Shown here: piece after piece, positions 9,665-17,883 of the stretch | Position numbering within the stretch: position 1 is the first letter of the stretch | Layout of the letters: the number at the start of each line of letters is the position of its first letter | Assembly (NCBI RefSeq): GCF_000235505.1 | Contig: NZ_JH379028.1 | Location: 566,849 to 630,848, forward strand | DNA: 64,000 nt | Reading direction: 5' to 3' | Origin: Hungatella hathewayi WAL-18680 | GTDB lineage: Bacteria; Bacillota; Clostridia; Lachnospirales; Lachnospiraceae | The notes under the pieces: model-generated | Told to the model about the DNA's origin: nothing | The model's input: the letters and a program-made list of their open reading frames with translations, nothing else | Database searches by the model: none | Translations under genes and position numbers: made by a program

Positions 9665-9697
9665 TTCCCTGTTTATGCGCCCGCCAAACCGGAAGGT

Positions 9698-10108
9698 TTA
9701 ACCGAGCGCTTTCTTTAAATCTGCTGCAAATTGTGCCTGTGCCTTTTTTAGATATGTTTGTTCAAATACGCTTTTACCAACTGGTCTCGTGGAGAGCTGT
9801 TTCGCTGTTACACTCGCGGTGAAGTCGATTTGTGTTTCGCTGCCTTGGGACTCAAAAACAATTGTCCAATGTCCTGTTGTATAGCTGTTTTCCACATCAA
9901 GCTCCCAGCGTTTGTGCGGTTCTACCTTCGTAATCGTATACGTGGTTGGGTAGCCATTTGGGGTATATTCTATAAACTGTTTTTCATCTGTCACCTCTGT
10001 TTTGCCCACATCGCTTCGCCATGTCTGATAACGCTCAACCGACGATACCGTTTCCCAGACTTTATGAATGTCACATGGGATAGTAACCTTAATCGTGGAT
10101 GTTGTCAT
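9698..10108 (-). CDS. SRPBCC-fold (AHSA1/polyketide-cyclase-like) protein
   Basis: A 136-residue single-domain protein that opens with a typical START/Bet v1-like strand (IKVTIPCDIHKVWETVSSVERYQ) and has conserved spacing of WRSD, YTITKVEP, W and a long C-terminal helix. Such proteins bind hydrophobic ligands, but their functions vary widely. No neighbour points to a pathway. It is convergent with the hydrolase gene. Confidence 0.75.
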   Translation of the reverse strand: MTTSTIKVTIPCDIHKVWETVSSVERYQTWRSDVGKTEVTDEKQFIEYTPNGYPTTYTITKVEPHKRWELDVENSYTTGHWTIVFESQGSETQIDFTASVTAKQLSTRPVGKSVFEQTYLKKAQAQFAADLKKALG

Positions 10109-10164
10109 GTTCGCTTCCTCCTTGCATCATCACCATTGTCATCGTTTACTTTGTTAATATGTTA

Positions 10165-11154
10165 TCATTCTAATATTTTCTCCATCCCACTACCATTTTC
10201 ATCTTCTGTCATGGTCTGAAATCCCAGTTTGTGATAAAAGTTTTCTTTTCCTTTGGAGGATTTCAAATCAATACACACCTTCCAATCAGCCTTCATAGTA
10301 CTCTTGATGAAATTTTCAGAGAACCGATACAGTAAAGTTCCTATCATCTGCCCCTGATAATCTTTGTGCACGATAAATTCTTTCATAAACCAGTGCATTC
10401 CATAATCACCAAGCCAGTTGATTGTCGCCACTGGCATTTCCTTATGACGGACAACAAATGATTTGGTACTGTTTTTGATTGCAAGCTCCATCTGCTCCCT
10501 TGTGGGACAGTTCCAGCCAGCTGAGGCAAACAATGCTGCAAACTCATCGGTGGTGATATCCTGGCTTATTGTGTAGCTGTCTATGTCCAGTGAGCGCAAA
10601 ATGTTCAGCTCCCGGTTTCTTCTCTCTTCCAGGCATTTGATATACCCGTCATAACCGGACAGATGATTCTGTTTTCCGTATCCTTGGGAAACATGATAGT
10701 CTGTCACGGCCTTCAGCCAGCCATTTCCACGCTCATCAAGCACACTGTCAATCGCAGCCTTCACATTTGGCTGGTCTATGTAAATAATGACAGGTGACAT
10801 TGGTTTGATAATTTCCGCTATCTCGGCAATGTATGTTTCCGAAGCCGCCTCTTCCATGCCAAAACGCATCATCGTCTCGCACATGGGATTCTGCAGGAAA
10901 ATGCAGTTGAAAACGTAAATGATATCTTCGCTTGCACCCTTCACAAATGAGCGCCACTTTTCAAGTATCATGGCTCTTTCCGTTTCGAAATCGGGGAAAT
11001 CATAATCGGCATAATCAGCGGGGTGCTCTTTAACGCCCTCATCCACACATACGACCTGCTTTCCTTTTTTCTCAAGTTCATCGGCAATCATCCTGGCTGT
11101 TGTACTTTTTCCGCTGCCCGGAAGTCCTTCGACTATGATCAGATTTGTTTTCAT
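10165..11154 (-). CDS. P-loop kinase-like ATPase fused to GNAT acetyltransferase domain
   Basis: About 329 residues from the ATG at 11154, chosen because GGAG lies nine bases before it; a TTG at 11169 is in frame but poorly placed. Residues 1-190 are a P-loop nucleoside/aminoglycoside-kinase-like domain (EGLPGSGKST near residue 8, EERRNRE lid-like region). Residues about 215-329 form a GNAT-like fold (MPVATINWLGDYG, IVHKDYQGQMIGTLLYRF acetyl-CoA loop, FYHKLGFQT). It may modify and acetylate a small molecule or an antibiotic, but neither substrate can be read from the sequence. It follows the 164-residue unknown gene by 18 bases and is probably co-transcribed. Confidence 0.75.
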   Translation of the reverse strand: MKTNLIIVEGLPGSGKSTTARMIADELEKKGKQVVCVDEGVKEHPADYADYDFPDFETERAMILEKWRSFVKGASEDIIYVFNCIFLQNPMCETMMRFGMEEAASETYIAEIAEIIKPMSPVIIYIDQPNVKAAIDSVLDERGNGWLKAVTDYHVSQGYGKQNHLSGYDGYIKCLEERRNRELNILRSLDIDSYTISQDITTDEFAALFASAGWNCPTREQMELAIKNSTKSFVVRHKEMPVATINWLGDYGMHWFMKEFIVHKDYQGQMIGTLLYRFSENFIKSTMKADWKVCIDLKSSKGKENFYHKLGFQTMTEDENGSGMEKILE

Positions 11155-11172
11155 AAATATTTTCTCCAAGTT

Positions 11173-11667
11173 TTATTTGTATTCTTTTCCATCTTCTAAA
11201 GATAACGTGCGCCAAACCCAGCCGCCTGGCGGGTCCATTTCACAAGAAACCTCTATGCCGTCATCTGTGATTTGATGAATGGTAATGCCGTCCACAGCAA
11301 TACTATCAGAAATCCACACGAGTTCGCAGGCATTATCGAAACAGTACAACTGCTCCCCAGAGGCCACATACAATCTATTTTTATATTTGTAAAAGTATCC
11401 AAAATATAGGGAAACACTTGCTCTTTTTACTTCTCTTGTTTTCATTGATGCAAAATACACACTATCGCCCAAACCGATGCATAAGTAATTTTGAAAGATA
11501 CACGCCGTATTGAATGGGTTCCAATCGCACCGAGGTGCCATCACTTCCAGGAATGGGGTGCCATCTTTGTAAACAGTATAAACATGATCTGTATCGATAA
11601 CATTACTGATTGATATACGAATGATATCGCAATCTGAATCAACTCTTGGCCCCAGACTATACCCCAT
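11173..11667 (-). CDS. Uncharacterised protein, beta-rich
   Basis: Not recognised. 164 residues from the ATG at 11667, which has AAAGGA six bases before it. The sequence looks like short beta-propeller or WD-like strands (VYTVYKDGTPFLEV, LYVASGEQLYCFDN, LVWISDSIAVDGI). There is no signal peptide or membrane helix. It sits just upstream of the P-loop/GNAT gene on the same strand. Confidence 0.6.
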   Translation of the reverse strand: MGYSLGPRVDSDCDIIRISISNVIDTDHVYTVYKDGTPFLEVMAPRCDWNPFNTACIFQNYLCIGLGDSVYFASMKTREVKRASVSLYFGYFYKYKNRLYVASGEQLYCFDNACELVWISDSIAVDGITIHQITDDGIEVSCEMDPPGGWVWRTLSLEDGKEYK

Positions 11668-11771
11668 AATAATTCCTTTCAATCTTCTCAATCTACATCT
11701 TATCCGCCCATACGAACAAACATGGTTTCGCCTACAATTAACGCCACTTTCCCAGCAAACTGAACGTCATA

Positions 11772-12206
11772 TCATTTATAAAATGCAAATGCCTCTTCGT
11801 AAAATCTCCTCGTCTGTGCCTCATCTCCATAGGATAAGCAATCGTCAGCATAGCACAATATCAAGAATGGCTCTGTATGATCTACCGAAGGAGGTAAATC
11901 CCGCCATAATAGATAACATCTTCTACCGAATTCCTCAATACTCATCGCATTTGCATTATAAGCAAGCTCCAAACTGGAAAACAGGTATTTACCAAATATG
12001 GGTATATCTAATTCATGGTGTTCATACGACCAATAGCGCATAAAACGTCCCGTTGTATCAAGCAGATTTGTGGAGCATTCTTCTAAATCCAGTAGAAATT
12101 CATTATTTAAATCGCTCAGAAACATCTCATCGAGCAATTCTTCATACCGTTTCCCTGAATGAAATCTATGTACCCATAGAAGAAATTCCGCATATAGTTT
12201 TTCCAT
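11772..12206 (-). CDS. Uncharacterised small acidic protein
   Basis: Not recognised. 144 residues, helical, rich in aromatic and acidic residues (RFMRYWSYEHHELD, YADDCLSYGDE). The ribosome site GAGG is seven bases before ATG. Small acidic cytosolic proteins in accessory regions are sometimes immunity proteins, but no toxin is seen next to it, so no function is assigned. Confidence 0.55.
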   Translation of the reverse strand: MEKLYAEFLLWVHRFHSGKRYEELLDEMFLSDLNNEFLLDLEECSTNLLDTTGRFMRYWSYEHHELDIPIFGKYLFSSLELAYNANAMSIEEFGRRCYLLWRDLPPSVDHTEPFLILCYADDCLSYGDEAQTRRFYEEAFAFYK

Positions 12207-12258
12207 GTACTTTCCTCACAAATGTCGATTAACTAATTACTTTTTCAACTCTGGCAGG

Positions 12259-12612
12259 TCATGTTTCATCTGTTCTTCCTACCCTAATTATATCCCCATT
12301 TGTATTACAAGTAAATGTATATGATACTTCATTCACTATAACATCCATCGTCATTCTATCCTCCCCCAGCAAACAGAACATATCAAACTCCAACTCCTCC
12401 CTGTCACGATTCAAGAAACGACAAATTGTACCTTCCATCTGCTCTTTCAAAAATTTTCTTCTCTCTGTTACATCTTCTCCATCCCGATAAGCCGAAGCAA
12501 TTTCCCCATTCACCGTAACAACCATAGATGAATGCCTCTCCTCCTTCTCACCCACCGAAATGCAGCCTGACAGCAACAGCACCATGGCTAATACAAGAAC
12601 CTTCTTCATCAT
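12259..12612 (-). CDS. Small predicted lipoprotein
   Basis: About 117 residues beginning MMKKVLVLAMVLLLSGC: a short basic n-region, a hydrophobic core and a lipobox with Cys at about 17, so it should be lipid-anchored outside the membrane. The mature part (about 100 residues) contains a VNGEIASAYRDG strand pair and no recognised domain. The start at 12612 has GGAAAGG upstream; an in-frame start at 12627 is less likely because it would precede the signal peptide with charged residues. Confidence 0.65.
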   Translation of the reverse strand: MMKKVLVLAMVLLLSGCISVGEKEERHSSMVVTVNGEIASAYRDGEDVTERRKFLKEQMEGTICRFLNRDREELEFDMFCLLGEDRMTMDVIVNEVSYTFTCNTNGDIIRVGRTDET

Positions 12613-12631
12613 TTGCCTTTCCGGCAAATAC

Positions 12632-12661
12632 GCAAAAAGCAGCCCTCATCAGGCTGCTTTT
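12632..12661 (-). terminator. Terminator of the XRE gene
   Basis: AAGCAGCC/GGCTGCTT stem with an eight-base loop and a five-T tail on the minus strand, starting at the stop codon of the XRE regulator. Confidence 0.8.
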
Positions 12662-12983
12662 ACTTTAATTTCATACCTCTCACGTAAATTTCAACCGCTT
12701 CTTTCTCTTTGTCAGTCAAAGTTTCCCAAACTTCCAATACCTTCCTTTGTTCTGATGATAATTCCTGCTTTCCAGTATCATTTGAGAAAAACTGTGCCAG
12801 TGTAATTCCCAGTCCATCACAGATTCGATCCAGTGTATAAAAAGTAGGTGTACTTCCTCTTTTCATCAAATTTGATAAAGACGACTGACTTATATCCGTT
12901 TTCTTGGATAGCGCATACATAGTCATCTGCTTTTTATCACAGAGCTCCTTTATGCGACTCGCAATATACTTCTCATCTAGCAA
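12660..12983 (-). CDS. XRE family HTH regulator
   Basis: 107 residues. The helix-turn-helix lies in residues 8-65 (MYALSKKTDISQSSLSNLMKRG, then YTLDRICDGLGIT), a Cro/C1-type fold common in prophage and mobile elements. A short C-terminal helix (LTDKEKEAVEIYVRG) may dimerise. No dedicated partner gene is adjacent, so its target is unknown. Confidence 0.88.
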   Translation of the reverse strand: MLDEKYIASRIKELCDKKQMTMYALSKKTDISQSSLSNLMKRGSTPTFYTLDRICDGLGITLAQFFSNDTGKQELSSEQRKVLEVWETLTDKEKEAVEIYVRGMKLK

Positions 12984-13137
12984 GCAACCTACACCTCATT
13001 TCTGACATATGTTGCTTACATTTTACCCGTTATTGCAGGATATTATTAGATTTTATTAGTAGAAGTATAATACTTTATACTTGAGTAGTATAGCATTAAA
13101 AAAAATAAGCGCATTGCCTAATTATCTTTTGTTACTT

Positions 13138-13353
13138 TTATCTCAGCTTTTTGCACATATATTCAATAACTTCCTGCGGTGTCGGGCGTTCCCCCTTAAA
13201 CGGAATCTTGGCCCATTCAGCCTTTACCTTCTCATCGCGGTTATTAAACCCCAAGTCAATAGCCAGCTGAATTTCTCTTTCTACCTCACTAGCACTGATT
13301 CCCTCTCTTTGTCCAATCGCTCTCATCATTTCTTCAAACTTAATTTTTCTCAT
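13138..13353 (-). CDS. Small protein resembling the Spo0A C-terminal region
   Basis: 71 residues: VEREIQLAIDLGFNNRD followed by KPTPQE-like RPTPQEVIEYM. This pattern looks like the short stand-alone relatives of the Spo0A effector domain found in Clostridia, but I cannot verify this without a profile search. No receiver domain is present. It is divergent from a small XRE gene and may be part of the same decayed regulatory module. Confidence 0.55.
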   Translation of the reverse strand: MRKIKFEEMMRAIGQREGISASEVEREIQLAIDLGFNNRDEKVKAEWAKIPFKGERPTPQEVIEYMCKKLR

Positions 13354-13469
13354 AATTAAATAACGCCACTCCTTCTTTTGAAATCTATTAATTGCAATTA
13401 TACAGGGATTTTATACTAGAATCAATATAAAACTATCATATATCAAGCGAAAGGGTTGGAAAACCACTT

Positions 13470-13724
13470 ATGCCACAAAAATTAAAGCAGGTGCAAGATA
13501 TTTCTATTGGAGATAATTTAAGAAAATTACGCAATAATGCTGGCCTAACTCAAGAACAGGTTGTTGCCCAATTACAGCTTCGCAATTTATCAACATCCAA
13601 AAGCATCTATGCACAAATAGAGGCCGGAACTTATAATATCCGTATCAGTGAATTAATAGCGCTGGCTGAAATTTTCCATACGGATTATAATACTATCTTT
13701 AATGGCTTAACCTATAACAAATAG
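13470..13724 (+). CDS. Small XRE family HTH regulator
   Basis: 84 residues with a full Cro/C1 helix-turn-helix (IGDNLRKLRNNAGLTQEQV, SKSIYAQIEAGTYNIRISEL). There is no effector domain, which is typical of mobile-element repressors. A strong terminator follows directly. It is divergent from the Spo0A-like small gene across about 115 bases of AT-rich DNA. Confidence 0.85.
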   Translation: MPQKLKQVQDISIGDNLRKLRNNAGLTQEQVVAQLQLRNLSTSKSIYAQIEAGTYNIRISELIALAEIFHTDYNTIFNGLTYNK

Positions 13725-13762
13725 CCCTAGATTGTGAATTGATACAATCTAGGGTATTTTTT
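13725..13762 (+). terminator. Rho-independent terminator of small XRE gene
   Basis: Perfect 11-bp stem (CCCTAGATTGT/ACAATCTAGGG) with an eight-base loop, followed by a T-rich tail with seven T in a row. It begins right at the end of the XRE gene. Confidence 0.92.
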
Positions 13763-13772
13763 TATAGTCCAT

Positions 13773-13815
13773 TAAAAAACAGAGCCGGCAGAATTTATTC
13801 ACCTGCCAGCCCTGT
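13773..13815 (-). terminator. Terminator of the CD3324/APH fusion gene
   Basis: On the minus strand a 13-bp stem with two G-U pairs (ACAGGGCTGGCAG with CTGCCGGCTCTGT) is followed by six T. It lies just past the stop codon of the fusion gene. Confidence 0.88.
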
Positions 13816-13823
13816 AAATTTTC

Positions 13824-14999
13824 TTACTTGATACTTTTCCATATCTTATGTTCCTGATTCTCAATAAATTTAAAGATTCCGTAGGCACTTTCAGCGCAAG
13901 CCCGGTCATCAATGGAATTAAAATAGGAAACAAAAAGGAGCTCTATGCATTCCATCACGCAGGGTACCGATTTCTTTTCTATTTCCGATAATTCCAGCTT
14001 ACTCTCGTACCCCATAAAAACATATTTTACAAATTCAAACCACTGCTCTTCTGTTAAACCGAATTTTTCTTTTTCCACCAACAGTCCAAGCAAAAAATAG
14101 CAGATATCAAAGATACGGATATTCTTTTGGCTTAAATCAAAATCGATGTAACCCGAAAACACTCCATGATCAAACAAAAAGTTGCCAAAATGAATATCCC
14201 TATGAATCAATTGGACCGGAAGTTCACCAGAAACTTCGGTTAACTTTGATACAATATTTTCATATGACTCTTTGTCTATATAGTTCCAATTACTCTCTTC
14301 AAAATTCTGTTTGACCCAGCCATTCATTTCATCCAATAAATGATTGTTCCAAAACACAGATGTATCTTCACATTTTTTAAAGGCAATATGGAGGTTCGCG
14401 ATAATCTCTCCCATCTGCAGAGCAAGTTCCTTAATATTACAAATCCGTACAAGATTACTGCCCGTAAGTTTCTTCGACAGGAGATAGAAAACGCCATCCT
14501 CTGTTACATATTGCTTCCCATCAATGGCGGCTATTGCTCCACCAACCGGAATATTCATATTCTCTAATATATTTAATACATTCAGATTTCTTTCCAACAT
14601 TTCCGAATCTTGATATACCTTCAACACATAACGGTCTCCCACCTGCCAGACCGTGTCATATATCTGTTTCACTTTATCATTTTCCAATCCCCAATGAAAA
14701 AGGACTTTCCCGATTTTAGTACCTGTCAACTGATATTGATTCCGCTGTTTCATAACAATTCTCCTAATACTCGATTCTGATAGATGATACATCTGTGATA
14801 AGCGTTTCTGACTCATCCCTTCTAAATACTTTGTATAAATATGCGCATCCCGCTTTACCAACTCTATTTTATAGTCTGTGACTGACTCCATCCTGTATTG
14901 GTTGTTTATCGGGATATATAAATATTCTCCTTGCACATACTTCTGAATCTCCTCTATTAACTCCTTTGGCAATACAATATTGGCATTTTTGTATTTCAT
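13824..14999 (-). CDS. CD3324-type HTH domain fused to aminoglycoside-phosphotransferase-like kinase
   Basis: 391 residues. Residues 1-90 match the pattern of CD3324 family proteins (Mor-like; MKYKNANIVLPKELIEEIQKYVQG, then the helix-turn-helix MSQKRLSQMYHLSESSIRRIV), which normally stand alone at about 90 residues. Residues about 95-391 are an APH/ChoK-type kinase with the catalytic loop LIHRDIHFGNF and the metal-binding Asp in GYIDFDLS, both intact. The protein probably senses or phosphorylates a small molecule and may bind DNA through the N-terminus. Sugar, choline or antibiotic substrates are all possible. AT-rich, stand-alone, with its own terminator. Confidence 0.82.
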   Translation of the reverse strand: MKYKNANIVLPKELIEEIQKYVQGEYLYIPINNQYRMESVTDYKIELVKRDAHIYTKYLEGMSQKRLSQMYHLSESSIRRIVMKQRNQYQLTGTKIGKVLFHWGLENDKVKQIYDTVWQVGDRYVLKVYQDSEMLERNLNVLNILENMNIPVGGAIAAIDGKQYVTEDGVFYLLSKKLTGSNLVRICNIKELALQMGEIIANLHIAFKKCEDTSVFWNNHLLDEMNGWVKQNFEESNWNYIDKESYENIVSKLTEVSGELPVQLIHRDIHFGNFLFDHGVFSGYIDFDLSQKNIRIFDICYFLLGLLVEKEKFGLTEEQWFEFVKYVFMGYESKLELSEIEKKSVPCVMECIELLFVSYFNSIDDRACAESAYGIFKFIENQEHKIWKSIK

Positions 15000-15119
15000 A
15001 TTATCAACTCCTAAGGTGCCATCCTAAATGATTATCTTTATTGTATCATAGAACTCCAAACTGGTTTGATTATCTTTGAGTCAGAAAAAATATAATCATG
15101 GCAGACGGAACCGGGAGAG

Positions 15120-15213
15120 AAAAACCTAAAAAACAAAAGCAGAGATATCCGGAATGTTAAATCCTGATACTTCTGCTTGCGTTCACTTTATTCTATTTTC
15201 GGCTGGATAATTG
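15120..15213 (+). repeat. Partial, degenerate copy of the ~470-bp island repeat
   Basis: This stretch matches the 3' end of the repeat unit found at 20.4-22.7 kb. It has the hairpin with GCAGA...TCTGC arms and the trailing block CTTTATTCTATTTTCG (15186-15201) plus GCTGGATAA. It lies at the opposite edge of the accessory island from the array, so the island is bracketed by related sequence. Nothing else is seen in the gap from 15000 to 15267. Confidence 0.75.
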
Positions 15214-15266
15214 TTTCTTATCCACATGGAACTAGCATTATGTAATTATTACACCAGCAAAAAAAC

Positions 15267-15737
15267 TTATCTGTGTTCTCTCAGCTTCTCTAATATTGAC
15301 ATAACATCTGGCTGTGTTGGAGTACACTTGATACCACGTTTCAACATACCCAAGACTTTTCTTGCTTTCTACTCAATTTCTCTGGCAACATGCTCGCTCG
15401 TCAACATCAGATGATTTCCAGCGATTGTATATTCCCGTTCTATGTAGTCCTCTGTTATCGGAAACATGTCCTGTATCAGAAATGTACTCTCTCGGTTATT
15501 ATCCAGTTTGACGATATGGATAATATCGCAAGATTTACCGGCTTTTTCCTTTTTCTCCATAATCTGCCTATATTTATCAACGCGGCTGGACAATGGTATC
15601 ATCCAGTATATCCCGGTATTCGTATCTTCAAAGCAGTAATAATGAGGTCTATTACCTGCCTTATTTCCCTTAAGATACGGATCTGGCATATCCTCAAAAA
15701 ATTTATCTTTGATAATATAAAATCCAGTTTTCTTCAT
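15267..15737 (-). pseudogene. cptN: Type III toxin, ToxN/AbiQ family (CptN-like), interrupted by an in-frame TAG
   Basis: From the ATG at 15737 the protein reads MKKTGFYIIKDKFFEDM, then GNRPHYYCFED and YWMIPLSSRVDKYRQI, the hallmarks of ToxN/AbiQ-fold endoribonucleases. The upstream frame to 15911 is only the antitoxin RNA read through by chance. Translation stops after 122 residues at a TAG (15369-15371), but the same frame goes on for 33 more sensible codons (KARKVLGMLKRGIK, then SILEKLREH) to a TAA at 15267, giving about the normal family length. So one nonsense change removes the C-terminal helices. Such toxins cut RNA and are held inactive by the repeat RNA encoded just upstream; several members abort phage infection. 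The locus may be inactivated, or the truncated toxin may still act. Confidence 0.85.
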
Positions 15738-15756
15738 TTGCCTGTCCTCATTATAG

Positions 15757-15888
15757 AAAAAGTCCCCCGCCTTGTGGCGAAGGACTAAACTTTCGACCCA
15801 ACCATTTATATACCGCATATCGGTCAGCGGTAAACTTACAACCCGACCATTTATATACCACATATCGGTCAGTGGTAAACTCTCTCTG
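15757..15888 (-). ncRNA. cptI: Type III antitoxin RNA (CptI-like): two 45-nt repeats plus terminator
   Basis: Upstream of the toxin lie two tandem repeats of exactly 45 bases (15836-15880 and 15791-15835), each beginning GTTTACC and containing CTGACCGATATG and TATAAATGGT, then the start of a third (GTTTA). A Rho-independent terminator follows (AGTCC...GGACTTTTT, 15757-15786), which sets the ratio of antitoxin to toxin mRNA. The promoter, repeat, terminator, toxin order is diagnostic of type III systems, and about two 45-nt repeats is what I recall for the CptIN group. The two repeats differ at a few positions, including a paired change in the CCAC/GTGG versus CCGC/GCGG arms that keeps base pairing. 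Confidence 0.88.
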
Positions 15889-15895
15889 TACTTAT

Positions 15896-15924
15896 ATCTT
15901 AGCAAGCACAAAGAGGAAAGTCAA
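15896..15924 (-). promoter_or_regulatory. Promoter of the type III toxin-antitoxin locus
   Basis: TTGACT (15919-15924) and TAAGAT (15896-15901) with a 17-bp spacer, placing the transcript start about eight bases before the first antitoxin repeat. Confidence 0.88.
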
Positions 15925-16545
15925 TAGGGCTTTCTATTAAAATTTAATGCTGAAACTCGACTATCTATGCATATCCTGCAAATCATTCTTTTCTTATCGG
16001 ACATCTCACGCGAAGAGAATCAATATTACACACCAGATGACGGTTTTAACGCACTATTTCAAAAATATATCACAAAACATAATGGCTACTAAAACTTACT
16101 TTTTTATAATAATCAGAATAAAAAGAATATGGCAAAAAAACCAAGGAATCATCTGACATCAGAATTACTATAATCAAATAGGCAGATACTCAAACTCCAT
16201 ACAGACATAACATAATTGTTGAGTTTTTGATTGTTTTTCAAGGTTTTTCCTACGCGTTCGAGACGTTTTCTAATACCCTACCGGCATTCCGGCTCTATTT
16301 GGGTTAAATTGCGTATTTCATTATTATTTGCCTTTATCTACTATGATAAGCATACCCAATCTATTAGCTATTGCGGCTGTACCGGCCGCTTTATTGCCGC
16401 CAATACTTTGGCTATCGTATTTTACCTGTTCTTCCATTCAATACCGCAGAAATGTGATGTCTAACACTTTTGCTACCTTACAATTCACAAGACCGCACTG
16501 CCAAGACTGCAAACTCTTTATTCTTTGCATTGTTGCGCTGTTTAT
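15925..16545. other. AT-rich intergenic stretch without recognisable gene
   Basis: Both strands hold only short, broken frames. Between about 16220 and 16540 codon-like segments appear on each strand but are interrupted by stops, so this is probably worn-down mobile DNA. I recognise no family here. Confidence 0.5.
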
Positions 16546-17440
16546 TTATCCCGCTCTGATTTTATCCAGTTTCCAATACCACGAATTATTTATTCTCTTT
16601 ACCCGAATCCCCAATTCCTTTTTGCATTTTCCAGTGTCTGTTTCATATGCCATGCTCATCTGCGAGATTAACAATCTCACTGCTCTGCATGGAATTATTA
16701 GTTTCTGCCAGTTCACGAAGCAAGCATTTTGCCTGTTCCATTTTATTGGCTTTTGGTGCAAGACCTCCCAACTCTTCATCTGCCGTAATTTCATAATCAT
16801 CCAGCCAGCAGAATCCATTTTCCGATAACTCAAAAGCCTTTGGATGTCTGAACATTGCCAGATTATTCTTTATCTGTACTTCCGCTCTGATATTTGCTTC
16901 TCCCTCTATCCTGCCTACTAAAAGGACGCTCCTTGCCACGACAAAAAAAATCCATGGAACCCATGTCCCGATATGCTGCCTTATTTCCTGCACTTTATTC
17001 ATATGTCCGACAAATACAATCGCACATTGATACTTCTCTGCCAGTGCCGCCAGCTTCTTTGTCATATCCCTTACTTCATTTCCCGGTTCATATCCATTCC
17101 ACCGCCTAAATGGGCTGTATGGGGTCTAAAATCAGCAATCTTACCTTGGTTTTTTAACCGCTTCTTCTACCCGTTCATCTATCATAGAAAGTAATTTTTA
17201 CTTTCATCAATGACAAAAATTCTCTCACCATCTGCTCCTACCAGTTCTAGTCGAGGTTTTACCGTATCGGCAAGCCCGTCCTCCGCACTTTGGTAAATTA
17301 CATTTAATGGCTCTGTAAGCTTCATTTCACAGTCTAATCCCTCTCTTTATTGACATCTTTGTCGCTATATTGAGTACCAATGTGGTCTTTCCGTCTCCCA
17401 GATTGCCTTGAATGATATTTCCTGCCGTTCTCTAGGTGAT
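16546..17440 (-). pseudogene. Replication/mobilisation ATPase (RepA/AAA_25-like), decayed
   Basis: Pieces of one RecA-fold ATPase lie in order on the minus strand but in different frames: a Walker A segment (GNLGDGKTTLVLNIATKM, near 17360-17410), a Walker B-like segment (LLILDPIQP, near 17110-17140), a long central part (KYQCAIVFVGHMNKV, then ARSVLLVGRIEGE) and a C-terminal segment (KKELGIRVKRINNSWYWKL). Such ATPases are carried by integrative elements and plasmids next to primase and integrase genes. Several frameshifts show it is dead. The broken pattern here differs from the single-base homopolymer breaks elsewhere in the window and looks like true decay. Confidence 0.75.
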
Positions 17441-17499
17441 ACGCGAAAGCTGATTGTTAGATATTTGTGTGTTCCGCTCATTCTTTTGTATCCTAACTG

Positions 17500-17745
17500 C
17501 TATTGGATAATATCTTTAGGGCGAATGTCGCACATCTTTTTATTGTCAAAATAAGGATGTAATTTTGTTCGGATGATATGCCCTTTTGTCAACCATGTGT
17601 TATGCTTCAGCTTTGGCTTCATATCTCTAGTGTAAGCTTCCACAAATTCTGTAAACGTCATATCCAAATCAGAACCCTCTTTCATTCTAAAATGGTGTTC
17701 CCACTCTAACGCTTTCTTGTCTTCTGCTTACACGCCCGACAATTA
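17500..17745 (-). pseudogene. Tyrosine integrase N-terminal fragment
   Basis: The readable part (KALEWEHHFRMKEG, then MTFTEFVEAYTRDMKPKLK, then TKGHIIRTKLHPYF) is the SAM-like core-binding region of Tn916/phage-type tyrosine recombinases. The catalytic domain is absent: the frame stops at 17500 and ATPase-like sequence follows. It shows that an integrative element once occupied this site. Confidence 0.75.
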
Positions 17746-17883
17746 TAATAAAGCCCTTTGTTTCCAGTTCTTCATTCATCTGCCTAACCAATTTATAGAC
17801 AAACAGTTTGGAAACTCCTAAATCCTCTCTATTTCTCCTGCTATTACAAATAATTCATTCTTCATACAAATGTCCTTTCTTTT

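Noticed and set aside
15758-15880. CRISPR array
   Set aside because: The repeats are directly joined 45-nt units without unique spacers, followed by a terminator and a toxin gene.
15738-15911. N-terminal extension of the type III toxin (LPLTDMWYINGRV repeated)
   Set aside because: It is the translation of the two 45-nt antitoxin RNA repeats; 45 is divisible by three so the frame stays open by chance. The proper ATG is at 15737.
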